Positions 11,601 to 24,299 of a DNA stretch of 64,000 bases are shown in pieces. The stretch is taken from contig CAMPDV010000920.1 in NCBI GenBank assembly GCA_946699065.1, forward strand, positions 62,001 to 126,000, written 5' to 3'. The translations under genes were made by a program, and so were the position numbers. Below the pieces are notes generated by a model. That model was not told the DNA's origin. It made no database searches and saw only the letters and a program-made list of their open reading frames with translations. This DNA comes from Loxodes magnus. Taxonomy: Eukaryota; Ciliophora; Karyorelictea; Loxodida; Loxodidae. Position 1 is the first letter of the stretch. Each line of letters starts with the position of its first letter.

Positions 11601-12300
11601 CAATTAAATCTAATCATCTTCGACTGTTATCATTAATCGGTTACTATTTATTACTGCCATATCCAGAAAGAAGAGCATTAAAATCTCCGCATAATATAGT
11701 AGGATTCTAAAATCAAAATTTAAAATATTAGAAATATATTAATAAGCCTTAATCGTATTTGATTTATCATTGGTAGGTAGATAGCAAGATGCAATTGTTA
11801 TATTCTCAATTCTAATACTTATAAAATGTCCAGGAAGTTTAGAAAAATCTATTTGATTTTAACAAGAATCAAGTTAATTTTTAACTAATAGACATACGCC
11901 ACCTGCACGTTTACTAGCATTTTAATAATAAGTTTTATATTAGTTTATAATAATAGGAGCGTATTAGTCTTAAGTTCATGTTTCATTTATTGAGATAACG
12001 TCAAAATCGTTTGCTAGTACGAAATCTTAAATTCCTTATTATTTACTCGCTATTGAATTAATGTTAATATGTCCTATTTTAAGTTAATTAAAAGTCTGAG
12101 ATCCACCAGAAAGTCCACTTTCATAAATGCAAATACTTTTATTTCCTTACTTATTATTTTCTATTTGTATCAATTTCTTTTTCAAACTCTGGATGTTGAT
12201 GAAAAAATTGAATTAAAATGTATATTACTTTTGGTGTATATTTCTTTAATAATTTTGTATAAATTGCTATTGTTTTCTTAATTCTATCAATAGTGCCTCA
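8640..12300 (-). mobile_element. LINE B: APE-type non-LTR retrotransposon, near full-length but decayed
   Basis: Read on the minus strand from about 12075: an AP-endonuclease domain (LKIGHININ, then VLANDFDVISINET followed by TGA at the conserved Trp of E-T-W, 11976-11978; RAGGVCLLVKN; IASCYLPTND; YYAGDFNALLSGYG). It is followed by a reverse transcriptase with the start ASGKDGLKAELIKY near 10680, the catalytic ILIDVEKMFDS near 10290 and the RTFADDLIELS box near 9980. A C-terminal zinc motif, ICICGENYDEFEHIFNC, lies near 8970. This order (APE, RT, Cys/His) is that of a clade with one large ORF2. LINE A and LINE B point at each other and meet at about 8.5-8.64 kb. Frame changes and TGA codons suggest an inactive copy, unless TGA is read as Trp. 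Confidence 0.85.
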
Positions 12301-12599
12301 TTTCAATTATTAATCAATTGTTACATTACTTCCTTAAATATTACTTATTTCATATTATCCACGTCTTCATGAACCTTGTCTAATAAACTTCTAAATTTAG
12401 GGAGATATTAAATTGAAATCATTTATTAATGAATCACATTCCTTTTGATTTTTGTAATTATTTATACATAGGGCAGAAAGATCTAAATTTTAGTCAATTT
12501 CTTATTTACTTTTGAGAGGATTATTATGTTGAGTTGCTAGTAAATAATAATTACAATAGGATTAATTATTAACTCCATGAATAAAAGCATTATATTCTT

Positions 12600-12850
12600 A
12601 ATTATTTAAAATTATTAATTTACTAGCTATTTAATTTATGATAATATGTCCTATTTTTATTTTTGAACCATCTTATGCTCCACCAAACAGGCCTCCCTTA
12701 TAAATGCAAATATATTTAATTCCTTATGAGTCTCTTTAAATATGTATCATTTCCTTTCTATATTCTGGGTGCTAGTGGAAAAACTAGATTAGAATGTAAA
12801 TTACTTAGATCGTGTAAGATTGTAGTAGCATTTTATGACGATTAAAAATT
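12600..12850 (-). mobile_element. Partial second copy of the LINE B 5' region
   Basis: 12630-12830 resembles 12065-12280: both contain an AATATGTCCTATTTT stretch, then CCACCA, then CATAAATGCAAATA-like and GAAAAA-x-T-x-GA-TTA-AATGTA stretches in the same order. This looks like the start region of another LINE of the same family, either truncated or an internal duplication upstream of LINE B. Confidence 0.5.
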
Positions 12851-15830
12851 AAAAATAAACTATTTAAAAAGAATAGATGCTTAAATATTTTAAAGGATTT
12901 ATTAGTTTCCTCCAAAATAAAATTCATAACAAGTTTTGCATACGTTAGAAAATGAATAATAATTTTCATTAAATCTCTTTTTAAATCAAGTTTTTATAAT
13001 TTTTCTCAAAATTTAGGTATTTTTGTTTTACATAACTTTCAGGGTGTTTTGTTTAAAATTCTTAACTAAATTAAATGATTTTTTAGAAATATAAAACATA
13101 TAAAGTTTTTTCTACTGCTTAATAATTTTTGCTAAAATTCTGAAATAACCTAAAATATAGTGCTATATATTAATAATAAATAATTATAAATGTTTATTAT
13201 ATTTTTATTAGATTTCAATTATTTTTTGTAATTTTACTAATTATAATTATTAAATAAAATTAATTAGCTTTACTATTCTCTTTATAAATGAACAGTTAAT
13301 TATACTCTTTTATATTTTGTTTGCTAGAGATTCAAAATATTTAACATTATACTATTTCCTTTTTCAGTTTTAAAATGCATTATTAAATTTTCAATTTTAA
13401 GAGTATAATTTAGAATGCTTTAAACAATTACTGTCAATATTCCTTTTTTATTTTTTTCGAATTCCCAGTCATCAATGAACTTAAAAACTTAACTGAGCAT
13501 TTAAATTTAAAAAAACAATTAATTATGCAATTAATAAATGGATAAACTAATAATACTTTATTTGAATATAAACTAATTACTTATTTAATTAATTTCAATA
13601 AAATGTATCATAATCAAATAATTAGCATCAGTTAGTTTATAAATCCTATCAATTATAAAATTATTTTAAATTATTAAAGATAAAAATAAATTGAAAAGAA
13701 AAAATAATTAAATGCAATAAGTTTCTAAAACTAGTAGATAACTATATTATAATAGTAAATTATCTCAATTTCTTAATTATAAAAATTAATAGAGACTCTT
13801 GCTAATTTCTTTTTAGTATTTGTTATTAAATTTTTCAGTTTTACTATAATTACATAATTTGACTGAAATTTATTAAATTGAGGGATTAAAATTTTAAGTT
13901 ATAATTAAAAGGGAATTTGAATAAAATATTTTATTTTGCAAAAAGGATTTAAAAGTTCTTCGTAAATTAAAAAAGAATTTAGTATTTTAAACTAAAAATA
14001 AATATATAAAATAAACAATTCATTTTTAATTATGTTAGTATTAAAGTATTATAAGATTAAAAAAATTATCATTCAATTGTTAGAAAAAGTTACCTTTTTT
14101 ATCTTTATAAAACTATTTAAGTAAATAAGAAAAAAATTCTTAATTAAAAGCAATCATAAAATTTTAGCATAGAGAGTTAACGAAACATATATAAATAATG
14201 TAGTTAAATTAAAAAAATAAACAAATAATATAGAAATAAAGGTTAATGTTTCAGATATTTTATCTGATTTATAAAATAAATATATATGCATTATATTATT
14301 AATTATTATATAAAATATATCTACCTACTATAGTCATAAATAGAGAGAATTATTAAAAATAAGAAATCAGTAAGTGATAATATTTTGTATTTAGGAATAT
14401 CTTTTATTATTAAACATTTTTAATGTTTATATTTATTAAGTAAATTAAAAAATATTGATAATCTAATAGTAAAATTATTCATTAAAATAACTCAAAAAAT
14501 TGAAAAAGCAAAGACATTATAAATAAAATTCCTTTATAAGATAAAGTATCCTTTAAAAAATTTTCTATTTGTCTAAGTACAAATTTATTATTTTTATATC
14601 AGTTAGTTCATTAATATACATAACTATAATTTAAACTTATAAGTTAAAAGGTTTATTACTTGAGGAAGGAAAAAGCTTATAAATTTAAATTATGATGGAT
14701 AAAAAATAAAATATCATCTAAATAAATTATAAAAGTGAGTAATCAAAAATATAAAAGAGATAATTTAAGTTAGAACATAATTAAAGTGAAAGAATATTAG
14801 AGTCTACTTTTATTATTTACTAATTCGCATTAGAGCAATTAATGTACGATAAGAAAATAGCAGAATAGAAACAGGAAAATAATTTCTGAAAAAATTAAAA
14901 GTTTTAGAACAGAATTAATTATTCTAGTTTTTAGGATATTAAAGAAAATGGTGAATTACAAGAAAGAAAAATGAAATTATTTATCAAGAGTAATTACTAA
15001 TTTTATGTAAATTCAGAAATTAAAAAATTGAAAAAATAAATTAAAGTAGTGACTTAACTATTTAATTTTTAGCAACTTGAACTATATAAAATTATTTATA
15101 AAAATTTTAAGAGTAAAGTATCTTTGAAGTTTAGTTTGTAGGTTCAAAACATATTTATTTTTCACTGATGATACGAAATATCTTGTAAATTTTAGATTGA
15201 ATCAATGAAAGATAGAAAATATTCATCTATTATCAATAGAATTCGAGATTTCGTTAAAATCACTAAAATTGCATAATTTTCTTTAATAACAGAAATGTAA
15301 AAATTTTATGATTAAGAAAGAGGTCTCGTGAGGAAAAAGTCTTCATATAAGCTTTATTTAGATATAAAAAATTAGATTTAATTTCTATTTTATATGAACA
15401 AAATAAACTAGAAATAGTAAATTTGAACACTAAAAATATTTTTTGTGTTCTCTTCTTAGTTAAAAGAAAAATTATGTACAAATATAATTATATGATAAGT
15501 AGATATAAAATTCTTTATAATATTAATTTATATTTAATGATAATTAATAATGAAATATAATATAATATAATAAAAAATTTGTAAAATTTAATATCTAACC
15601 TAATCATTAGCATTAAAACTTTAAGTCAAAATAGATATTGGATTTTTTAAATGCCATAGTTTTGAATTAATAATGGATTGTTTCATTTTTGAAGTCTAAA
15701 ATAAAAAATTGGATTTCTATTTGATTAATAGAAATTTATAAAATTAATATTTTTGCTTTTTTTAATATAAATAAGTTTAAATTAAATTTAAAAATGCTCA
15801 TCTATTTGTGTATCTTTAATCTTTTCTTTT
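12851..15830. other. AT-rich region without recognisable genes
   Basis: Very low GC on both strands. Short frames are present but none shows a motif, repeat or coding bias in the ciliate code. No tandem repeat or RNA gene seen. Confidence 0.6.
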
Positions 15831-15839
15831 TCTTTCTCT

Positions 15840-16350
15840 TTTTTTAATTTTAATTTAATTAAAATAGTTCTGTGACATATTTTCTTTTTTGGAATTGCTT
15901 TCTTCACTTAAAGATGCTTTAAAGTTGCTTAAATTTTTTCACTTCTTCATTTTTTCATCTTTATCCTCTTCATGTGCTAAATCATCTTTATTATCAAATT
16001 ATTCCTTCTATTCTTCCACTTGCTTTTCTTTCTCTCCCTTATTCTCTTCATCCTTCTCGGATCTTTCATTTTTTTATCCTTAATCTCAGAACTTTCAAAT
16101 CATTAATTTTTTTCCAACTAAAATAATTATAATATCCTTTAAAGCAAAATCCTTTGGAAAATTCCTATTTGTATATCAATATATTCTAATTTGTATTTAA
16201 AAATTAATTTATAAAGTTTTGGTCTAGGTTTTAATCTTCTAATATCGCATTATCCAATTTTGCTATTATCCATTCTCGCATCTCCATATATACATCGCCA
16301 GTCTAAATATACTCAAACAGATCAATCTCTTCGCAGATGTATTGTGGGTT
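15840..16350 (-). CDS. Unidentified charged protein fragment
   Basis: On the minus strand, about 16350-16110 reads as an open stretch (LFEYIQTGDVYMEMREWI, then FCFKGYYNYFSWKKINDL). It is followed after a frame change by an acidic/lysine-rich tail (NERSEKDEENKGEKEKQVEE, 16075-15990) and further charged residues to about 15850. No domain is recognised. An intron or a frameshift would be needed to join the two parts. It could be a host protein tail or the first ORF of a retroelement; the LINE piece at 17.1-18.1 kb lies upstream on the same strand. Confidence 0.3.
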
Positions 16351-17149
16351 CTCGATTAAATAATATCTATCTTAAAGGTATTTGAGAAAGTAATAGCTTT
16401 AGATTCTTAATTTTTATATAATAATTATTTCTATTAATTACTATTTATTTTATTTCTGATAGGTAATTTACAGGAACTGCTTTAATCATTAATTATTCTA
16501 TAAAAATCCTTTCAGTGACATCCTTTTTAGTCTCTAAGTAGCTACTTTTAGATTAATGTTATATCTTACCTTTAACATATCTCGTAAAAATAATAATGCT
16601 AATATTATAATCCTAATTATTAATATCTATTTTTAATATTCAGATAGTCTGCCTACTTAATTTCTATATTAATATCCTTTTATCAGTTATTCTTAAAAGA
16701 GAGCCTATTGTTGATTAAGGAAAATTAATTCTTTCTTATAGTATATTGTAAAAAGACCTAAAAAGCCTCAGAATTATAATATGTCTAAATTACATTCCTT
16801 TAGAATCTAACTAGCAAGAATCATGAAAATATTTCCAGATGCTTAAAACTTTCCATACTATTTGATCTATCGCTATTCCTTTTGAAATTTCTATCTTAAC
16901 TTCTTTAGTTTCCTCAAAAATAAAGAGATAGAATCCTTAATAATATAAAAGCTATTCCTTTTTAAATCTTCATTAGTTCTGTAAATTTTATTGATTATCC
17001 TGTTATTCACATAAATATGTTATAATAATAATAAACTAAAAGGGTTTCTAAATTTATTAATTGTGACATAATTGCATTATTATTTGAAAATAATCACACA
17101 AATTATGCTAAACTAGAAGTTTATAATCACCAAATTTCTTATTCTCATT
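16351..17149. other. Stretch with weak coding-like composition, unassigned
   Basis: GC is a little higher than in the AT-rich gaps, and many TTA/CTA triplets occur as in minus-strand ciliate coding DNA. No frame I tried gives a recognisable protein. It may be a decayed extension of the neighbouring minus-strand fragment. Confidence 0.3.
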
Positions 17150-18150
17150 CATCTTTTTATAACCTCCAGTCAAAGGTTTCTTCATCTAAGAGTTTATTTA
17201 ATCATCTTTTTAAAATTTGAAAATCTCTATGCACCTTTTAAGTAATTTTCTATGGATAATGCTAATGAATTTTTCATTTTAGGAATTTGATTTTTATTAT
17301 AGTTTTTGCTAATTTAATTTTAGTCTCAAGACATTAATTTTTAATAATTTTTCTCTATAATTATTTTACATCTAATAAATTCCTAAAGAAAGTCCTAATA
17401 GTAAAAGTTAATAAATATGTGATCAAGTTCATCAAAATCTTAACCACATAAGTAGAATGTATTTAATTAGGTTGGAAGATGGTTTAATCTAAGTTCATTT
17501 TAAAAAAATTAGTATGTTCTCAACTTATAAAAGAGAGATTGTCTCTTAAATATGGTATTTGCTAAATTTCGTATAAGTTGTCTAAGGGAAACACTTTATT
17601 CATTTATATCTAATCAATTTATCTATTAACCGTAGGTATGTGTTAGTTTCTTCAGAGGCATTCCTAAAGAAATTTTGATTCACTTTTTATTTTATATAAT
17701 ATATTAAATTCTATAATGCTTCAATCTGATAAATTTAAGACATTTTTATAAATATTTCTGATAAGGCAAGCTACATTAAATACACTTTTAAATTAGGCAA
17801 TACAATACCAGAGTTAGGATTTAAATTACTAATCAAGTATAATTTATAGAAAAAATGCACAATTTTTCAAGAGTCTATCAATATGTTATTAAGCGATGTT
17901 TTCAAGTTTATTAAATACAAAGTTCTCTTATTGCTAACGAATTAATCTTATGTTTATTAGTTAAAATTCATTTAGTTTCTGTTTCAGATTAATAATTTTA
18001 TTATTTTAAGAAATAAAATCCCTTGAATTTTACTGAGAACTAGAATTTTTAAAGCTGTTTAATGAAGATCGATAATTTATCAATTAAATCTTCCAATATA
18101 TGTGAGTTTCTTTGTATTCTGAACTTTTTGCCTCAATATAATTCCTTGCT
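17150..18150 (-). mobile_element. LINE fragment (3' half, decayed)
   Basis: On the minus strand near 17440 a motif TFYLCGQDFDELDHIF is clearly related to the C-terminal Cys/His motif of LINE B (CICGENYDEFEHIF) with the first Cys lost. It is followed by a similar spacing to QEFIR. Sequence up to about 18000 has the same kind of composition. No catalytic reverse-transcriptase box is visible, so this is a 5'-truncated, decayed copy. Confidence 0.55.
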
Positions 18151-20060
18151 TAATCTATTTTAAGTTTATTATTGTTAGAAGCTACTTATTTAGAATATGC
18201 ACAAAATGTAATGAATCAGCTTAAACATTTCGGAAAGATATTACTTACTTTAATTTTTTTTGTTAGTTTATAATACATTAGAAAGCATAATGAAATATAT
18301 TAGATTAAATCATAATGCATTTAAATATACTTTCAAGTCAAATTTTTATTTTTCGCAACGTAAAAATAGGAAAATTAAGACTTAATGTAAAAATAAAGAC
18401 AAAAATCTAAAATATCAAAATTTATTAATAAAATGTTTAGTTACTATTGATTCAAAGATAAAAAAGAAGAAATTGCATAATTATGTAAACAAATCATTAT
18501 GTAATAAAATATTTCGTTCAAACTGGTTTATTAAATATAAAACTTAAAAAATTGTTTTTGTTCCTTCAAGACTTTAGAAACTGATGAAGTAGTTATAAAT
18601 ATTTAATTTACGATTCGAAAAAATGAAGCATTTTTATAATCTGAATAGGAAAATAAAAAATATCTAACTGATTTATTAGAAGCTAAACTAAAATCATAGT
18701 AGAGAAAAATTTAGAATTTCATTACTTAGCTATAAAAGCCTTGATAATTTTAATCCTTAACCTTTACTTTATTTAACATTTTTAAAAGGAACATAAATAT
18801 TTTATAAATTAGTATTTAAGAAATTTTAGGAGATATTACAAAAATAATTTTATTATTTCGTTTCTGAGTTCGAAATTTAAATAAAAATGAAAAAAGTTAT
18901 TTAGAGTAAAATGTTTAATATTCGTTTTATATAATACTATCGTCTTATTTTTTAGATTTTTGCAATTAAAGATTTTCTAATTTTTAAGCTTTTAATGTGG
19001 ATTATAACTTTAAACAGATAAAATTTAATTTAATTATATTTCAAACTAAAGTGTTTTGTACAAAATTTAGATATTAAAGGTAATAAGTATTAAGCAGTTG
19101 AATTAAGATTAAATATTTAATTTTATTTGTTGATGCTTATAAACATCTTTCTATACAAGATTCTTAGAAGATATATTTTTACATTTTACCATATTTTAAT
19201 AGTTTTGATTATCGTTTTTATTTGCTTAATTTTATGCAATTTAATCTTATTTAACCTAAAATATTTTTAAATTTATTTAAATTTCTAATAGTAATTTTAT
19301 GAATTATAATCACACATAAATACTTTCTTTAAATATTTTAATAATGCAATTTCAAAAACTATGCATCTCCTATTTATTTTTAAAAGATTTAGAAAAAAAT
19401 ATATTTTAGGAGAGTTTATGACGAACAGTAAGAAGTTATTATATGCCTCATATTTCTCAATTATTTTGATAATTACTGTAAGTTGTTAAAAGAAACTAAT
19501 AACTACCTTTTTAGATAATTAATTTCATTTAAAGAATTAAATCATTTTTTAATTTCCTTTATAGATATTTTTAAAGAAATTATGATATCATATTTAGTAA
19601 TTTAAAACCAATATTTATTATTATTTAAATTCGAGATTACTGAAAACTAGTTAAATCACCTAAATTTTTTATATTCAACTTTAATTGCAAAACCTATTTT
19701 GATGAACTTGTTTCGGACTATTTTCATTTCTTAAAAATAACTATATTTGCTATTAGAAATTTAAAAAAACTGAACAAATCTCTGCAAATTGAGATTTACG
19801 ATTTAGTAAAGTTTTACACAAAGAAGTCATAAACTTATTATTCAAAATCTAGAAGTAAATTAAGACTGTATAACTAAATTAAGCAAATATTTCAATGTAA
19901 CCTTGAAAATTGGAAAATTAATTAAAAGCACTTGTGCATAACTAAATTAAGTTAATAGTTAAGAAAAGCAGATTCAAATCTAACCAAATTATTCAAAGTC
20001 CCATATATATCGTTTCAACCTTTTACTCTTCCACAAGTTCTGAGTTAATAATTTTAAATC
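18151..20060. other. AT-rich region without recognisable genes
   Basis: No frame with motif or coding bias, and no repeat structure seen on either strand. Confidence 0.55.
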
Positions 20061-20069
20061 AATTTAACG

Positions 20070-20950
20070 CAAAAAAAGAAGGAAATGTCGGATTTCCGAA
20101 AGGGATTCTTACATACTCCTAAGATGTAGGAATCTGGCACATGTCAATAGTACGAGGAGTAAACAGCTCAAGAAAGTAACTCATGCACTAACACCAACAT
20201 CGTAAGAGAAGCCTAGTAAACAAGTAAAGTTCTTATTGCATCAAGAAGTCTCAGAATTTAACCCTTCTGGCCAGATAAACTTGGAAAAGCTCATTAAAAT
20301 AGGGTTAAACTTCCAGAAAGAGATTAGGAAACAACGGAGGGATAAATCGAATCCGTCGGAACAGATTCAACATGGACACCAAGATACCTTAGACAAAAAT
20401 GGATAATTAGGAGAAGGAACTCAATACATTTGGAAATACTAGCAAGAACTGTTTAACTCCATATAAAATAATTTATGAGAAAAAAATAGACTTGAATCAC
20501 CTGCAAATTAAGTTGAGCCTCAAAAGTTAAAAAAGCTAATTTAATCAACAAAAAATAAACATATTATGGAAATTAATAAGACAGAAAATTTAGATTTTTG
20601 GAAAAAAAAGAAAAAATCATATTACTACAACAACAAAAGACACTTGTATACGAACTGCCTGAAATTCCAAAATTTTAAAAGATAATATTGAATCTAAGGA
20701 AAAAGAAGAGAGAACAACTTTATTGTAGCAAGAATGATTAGTTCTACAATACGAATTATATCAACGATTACAAGATTCAAAGAGAAGACATCAAGATTTT
20801 AGCAATCAAGAAGTTTCAAACTTTCAAACTTATTTTAAACAACAGCGACGTACTGCTATTAAGCAGTTTCAAATAAGCATATAAATAAATAGTTTTTAAA
20901 TTTCAATTTAAATCAAAAAAATTAGATAATTTTAACTCGAAAAGAATCAT
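20070..20950 (+). CDS. Unidentified basic protein, coding-like frame
   Basis: GC rises sharply over 20080-20450, as expected for a gene. The best frame reads KCRISERDSYILLRC, VKFLLHQEVSEFNPSG, INLEKLIKIGLNFQKEI and GEGTQYIWKYQQELFNSI. It reaches a TGA near 20480 and remains coding-like afterwards (EKNRLESPANQVEPQKLKK, ENLDFWKKKKK) if TGA is passed. Another frame offers an ATG at 20085 (MSDFRKGFLHTPKMQES) that would need an intron to join. No domain is recognised. It could be a host gene or a first ORF of a retroelement. Start and end are uncertain. Confidence 0.4.
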
Positions 20951-21870
20951 GAATTTATAAACTTTATCATAGTAAAAATTAAAGAATAATAAGTTCTAAA
21001 TATAAAATTAAAGAACTCAAATTAGATATTATCAAAAATATTAAAAGTTAAGATAAAAATTAATTTAGACTTTATTATCAATTTTATATTAAAAGAGTTC
21101 TTGCTTAAAAAATTTTACAAAGTAGAAGGTTTTTATAGAATCGACATAACTTAAAAGAAATTCATTAAATAATGTTTAGATCTCATTTTCAATAAGTCTG
21201 AATAAAAATTATCATATAACTTTTCTAATTTTTTTTTATAATTCTACATTTAAAAATGAAACATTTTTTCGTTAGTTTTAATTTGCAGAATATAATAAAT
21301 TATTTCCAAGCAAAATATTAACTAATAAATGAAAAAATTGCTTAAATTTTCTCAATATATTTAATTATCTAAAATATTGTTTTTTGGTTCTTTTATTTTT
21401 CTTAAATTAAACAAGAAAAATATTTAATAATATGATGCGTTTTATAAAAATATTAGTTACTGTTCATCATAAATTATCCTTAACTAAATTTATACTAATT
21501 TTTTAATTTAAAATAAAATATTTTCCTACATTAAGATTGATTCCTATATTTATGTATTTTGCTCACTATATATCTTAAAATAAATGATAACTAAACACTT
21601 TATTTTTTATATTTATATATTATTTAGATTGCTTTAGTAAACTTTTTCATCATACTTTAATTTTTCTATTTTTAATTCGAAAAAAAATTTCTAATTAACT
21701 TAAAAATATAAATTTAAACATTATGCATAATTAAATTTATTAGTTATATTTTTTTATTTTTTATAGGTAAAAAAGAAATTAAAGAAAGTAAAAGCTTAAA
21801 TTGTTATAATATATAAGATATGATTATTAATTGATATTTCCATTATTAGCTTATCACTGGTAAGTTTATA
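20951..21870. other. AT-rich region without recognisable genes
   Basis: Nothing beyond short chance frames. Confidence 0.5.
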
Positions 21871-21874
21871 AGTA

Positions 21875-22150
21875 TATGATAAGATTATTTCATTCGATCA
21901 TAGGATCATTAGAGTCTTTTTCAGAGCTCACTTCTTCTATTGAGTATCGGCTTGGGCAAATTTAACCTTTCTTGACCACAGTAATCTTGCTCCAATCTCA
22001 TTTTGGCCCAAAATTTTATTTGGTTCTTTTTTTTGAGCTTTTACTATATCTAATAGTAATTATTCTCCACCATAAACCTTTTCTTATAAAGTCTTCCTTC
22101 TGGATTGCAGTATAACCTAGTCATGTAATTTCATAACTTTATAATAAAAA
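21875..22150 (-). CDS. Unidentified small coding-like exon
   Basis: An isolated GC-richer patch. On the minus strand one frame reads HDQVILQSRRKTLQEKVYGG, LLLDIVKAQKKEPNKILGQ and EIGARLLWSRKVKFAQADTQ without TGA over about 75 codons, with TAA/TAG used as Gln. No family recognised. Two TGA codons follow (before ALKKTLMIL and before SNE). It may be one exon of a larger gene whose other exons I cannot find. Confidence 0.3.
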
Positions 22151-22699
22151 GTAAAGAAATATAGATTTTTTATTTTTTAAGTACTGTTTTTTATTTTGAA
22201 TAACAGCTTAACCTTTATAAATGCTAATTTATTAAATCATACAATCATTTTTCTTTTATCTTCCTTACAGTATCCAATATTTCTTAAAATTATAAGTAAA
22301 ATATTTTAAATTCTATTGATTATTCGAATTACGATGAAAAATATCAAAAATTATAAGATTTAAATTTTTTCTTGCTTGATAAATAAATAATTTAATTAAT
22401 TAAACTAAAGAGAATTTCTTTAACCTTTGTAAACTTAACTCATTTTTGTATATAAATGATTTAAATTTTAAATCATAAGTTATAAGATGTTTCTAAACTT
22501 TTATATTTTAAATATTGAAGTTACAAAATTAAAATAAATAGATTTATTGCTAAATTTTAAAATTTTAGATTCTATTTCTAAAGTAATAGAAGTAACAAAT
22601 TGGGAAAGTTATCATTCGTATTCTTAAAATTCTTAATTTCATCTAATTCTATTTATTGTGTTTTTGTTAAAGATATTCACATTATTTTATTAATTATTT

Positions 22700-23310
22700 A
22701 ATATTTTAAATAGGGAGGAACAATCCTCTAACTGAGATTAACTTATCTCAAGTAACAAGAAGTACTTTAAGACTACCAACTGAGCAAGAATTTTGGCAGA
22801 AGAAACTTCCAAGGAGAAATTTTTATTTATTCATAAATATTTAAAATTTAAGCATCAATAACACATTTTCTTAGCTTACTATTTCTGCTAAATAAATTTT
22901 TGTTAATTGATAGATTCTGAAAAATCGATGCAGACTTTAATAAATGAAACAAAAAAAGTATTCGAATTAACTTAATTGAATATTAATACTTCAAAATGCG
23001 AAGCTATTTAATTCTTAAAAAAGAATCAAAAAGAAGAGAAGTTAAACTTAAAAATAAAAGATAACCCAATTATTTAGAAGTAATAAGTAACATATTTAGG
23101 AGTAATTCTTCATCAAAAAAAGGATATAATTAATCACTGCAAATCGGTTTCAATTAATTATCTGCCTGCTATGAAGAAAGCAGTATATACATTATCAAGA
23201 AATAAAAATGTGACAACTTGACATTTTAAGATTTGGTTCTGAATGTTCACGCTTCCTAAAGTAGAATATGGAGGTAATGAGACAATATGGAAAATCTAGA
23301 GATGAGGTAT
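22700..23310 (+). mobile_element. LINE fragment: C-terminal reverse transcriptase region
   Basis: From about 22915 the plus strand reads LINETKKVFELTQLNINTSK, CEAIQFLKKN and VTYLGVILHQKKDIINHCK. The last is the thumb-proximal Y-L-G-V-x-L motif that follows the catalytic core in non-LTR reverse transcriptases. It is followed by LPAMKKAVYTLSRNKN and LPKVEYGG. TGA codons occur at two positions around HFKIWF. The piece lacks the catalytic boxes and the C-terminal zinc motif. It directly precedes a zinc-knuckle frame and the inverted-repeat element. Confidence 0.65.
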
Positions 23311-23360
23311 AGCATACATACCCAAACACTAAAATGCTAGCAGGTAGTAGTGATGTGTGA

Positions 23361-23567
23361 TTAGATTTAAAGGATATAGACGAAGCAAAGAGGATATGCG
23401 AAGTATTAGACCTGAACGGAAACAAAATGAGAATACAGCACCCAGTAAATTTTATCTGCTTTTTATGCAAATTGAAAGGGCACATAGATCAACAATGCAG
23501 AAGGGTGGAAGGAGCAAAAAGGAAAAATTAAATACAAGATAGTTAGAAATGCTTAAAGGAGAAATGA
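23361..23567 (+). CDS. CCHC zinc-knuckle ORF fragment (retroelement ORF1-like)
   Basis: Frame between TGA codons at 23358 and 23565 reads LDLKDIDEAKRICEVLDLNG and then FICFLCKLKGHIDQQC, an exact C-x2-C-x4-H-x4-C zinc knuckle (Cys codons at 23457 and 23496). Such knuckles bind nucleic acid and are typical of retroelement ORF1 or gag-like proteins. The position next to a LINE fragment fits an ORF1 remnant, but the order (reverse-transcriptase piece first) is inverted relative to a normal element, so this may be a second insertion. Unlike its neighbours it uses CAA for Gln often. Confidence 0.5.
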
Positions 23568-23897
23568 AATTAACAATAAACAAACCTGAATAAAATTAAA
23601 TCAAGCAAATAAGAGGATAATTAAAGAAGGAGAGTATATGATTATAGAGGAAGCAAGGGAAGAAGAGAAGGAAATAAAACTGAGGAGAATAGGAAAATAA
23701 TTAAAACAACTAAACAATTATATAATAAAAATACTTTTATGCAAAACGAATAAATAAGAATTATTTTTCATTAAAATTGAATTGGAAGTATGTAAGGCAG
23801 AGGAATAGAGAAATCTTCATAGGACTAAATAAAATAAAATAAAATAGAAAACAAAAAAATTATATAAATAATAATAAATAAATAAATAAATACATAC

Positions 23898-24232
23898 ATT
23901 TGATCATAGAGCGCGTAGCATTCTCATTGGTGAGCAGCTCTTTAAAAAAAAATGTTTCATACTGACAAGAATGTTTATTGCTGATAAAATTATCAGATAC
24001 TGGTAGACCTTGTTCAATACTGGTATAATTATTTAGTACTGATAAAAATGTTCAATACTGATATAATTTAAGAATACTTGTAATCTTTAATACTTGCTGG
24101 AGGTCCAAGGACATGGAGGATTGTGTCTCATTGCATCACCAAAGCAGAGGACGACATGTGTCAATTGTGGGTACTTAACTTCCCCAACCTCTGATGAAAA
24201 TGACCTTGTTGCTCACCTTCGAACAACTATAT
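23898..24232 (+). repeat. Left terminal inverted repeat
   Basis: It pairs with 25765-26068, and its innermost part with 25576-25690. The subterminal stretch 23958-24085 contains the motif ATACTG or TACTG-G/A-TA about five times at roughly 20-30-bp spacing. That pattern is often seen where a transposase binds. Confidence 0.85.
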
Positions 24233-24299
24233 TAATAAATAAAAAAATATATATAATAAGATATAATATAAAACAAATCAAAGAAAAAAAAAGGATAGG

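Noticed and set aside
15889-16083. Plus-strand Ser/Phe-rich small protein
   Set aside because: Mirror of a minus-strand acidic/lysine-rich tail that is more coding-like in the ciliate code.
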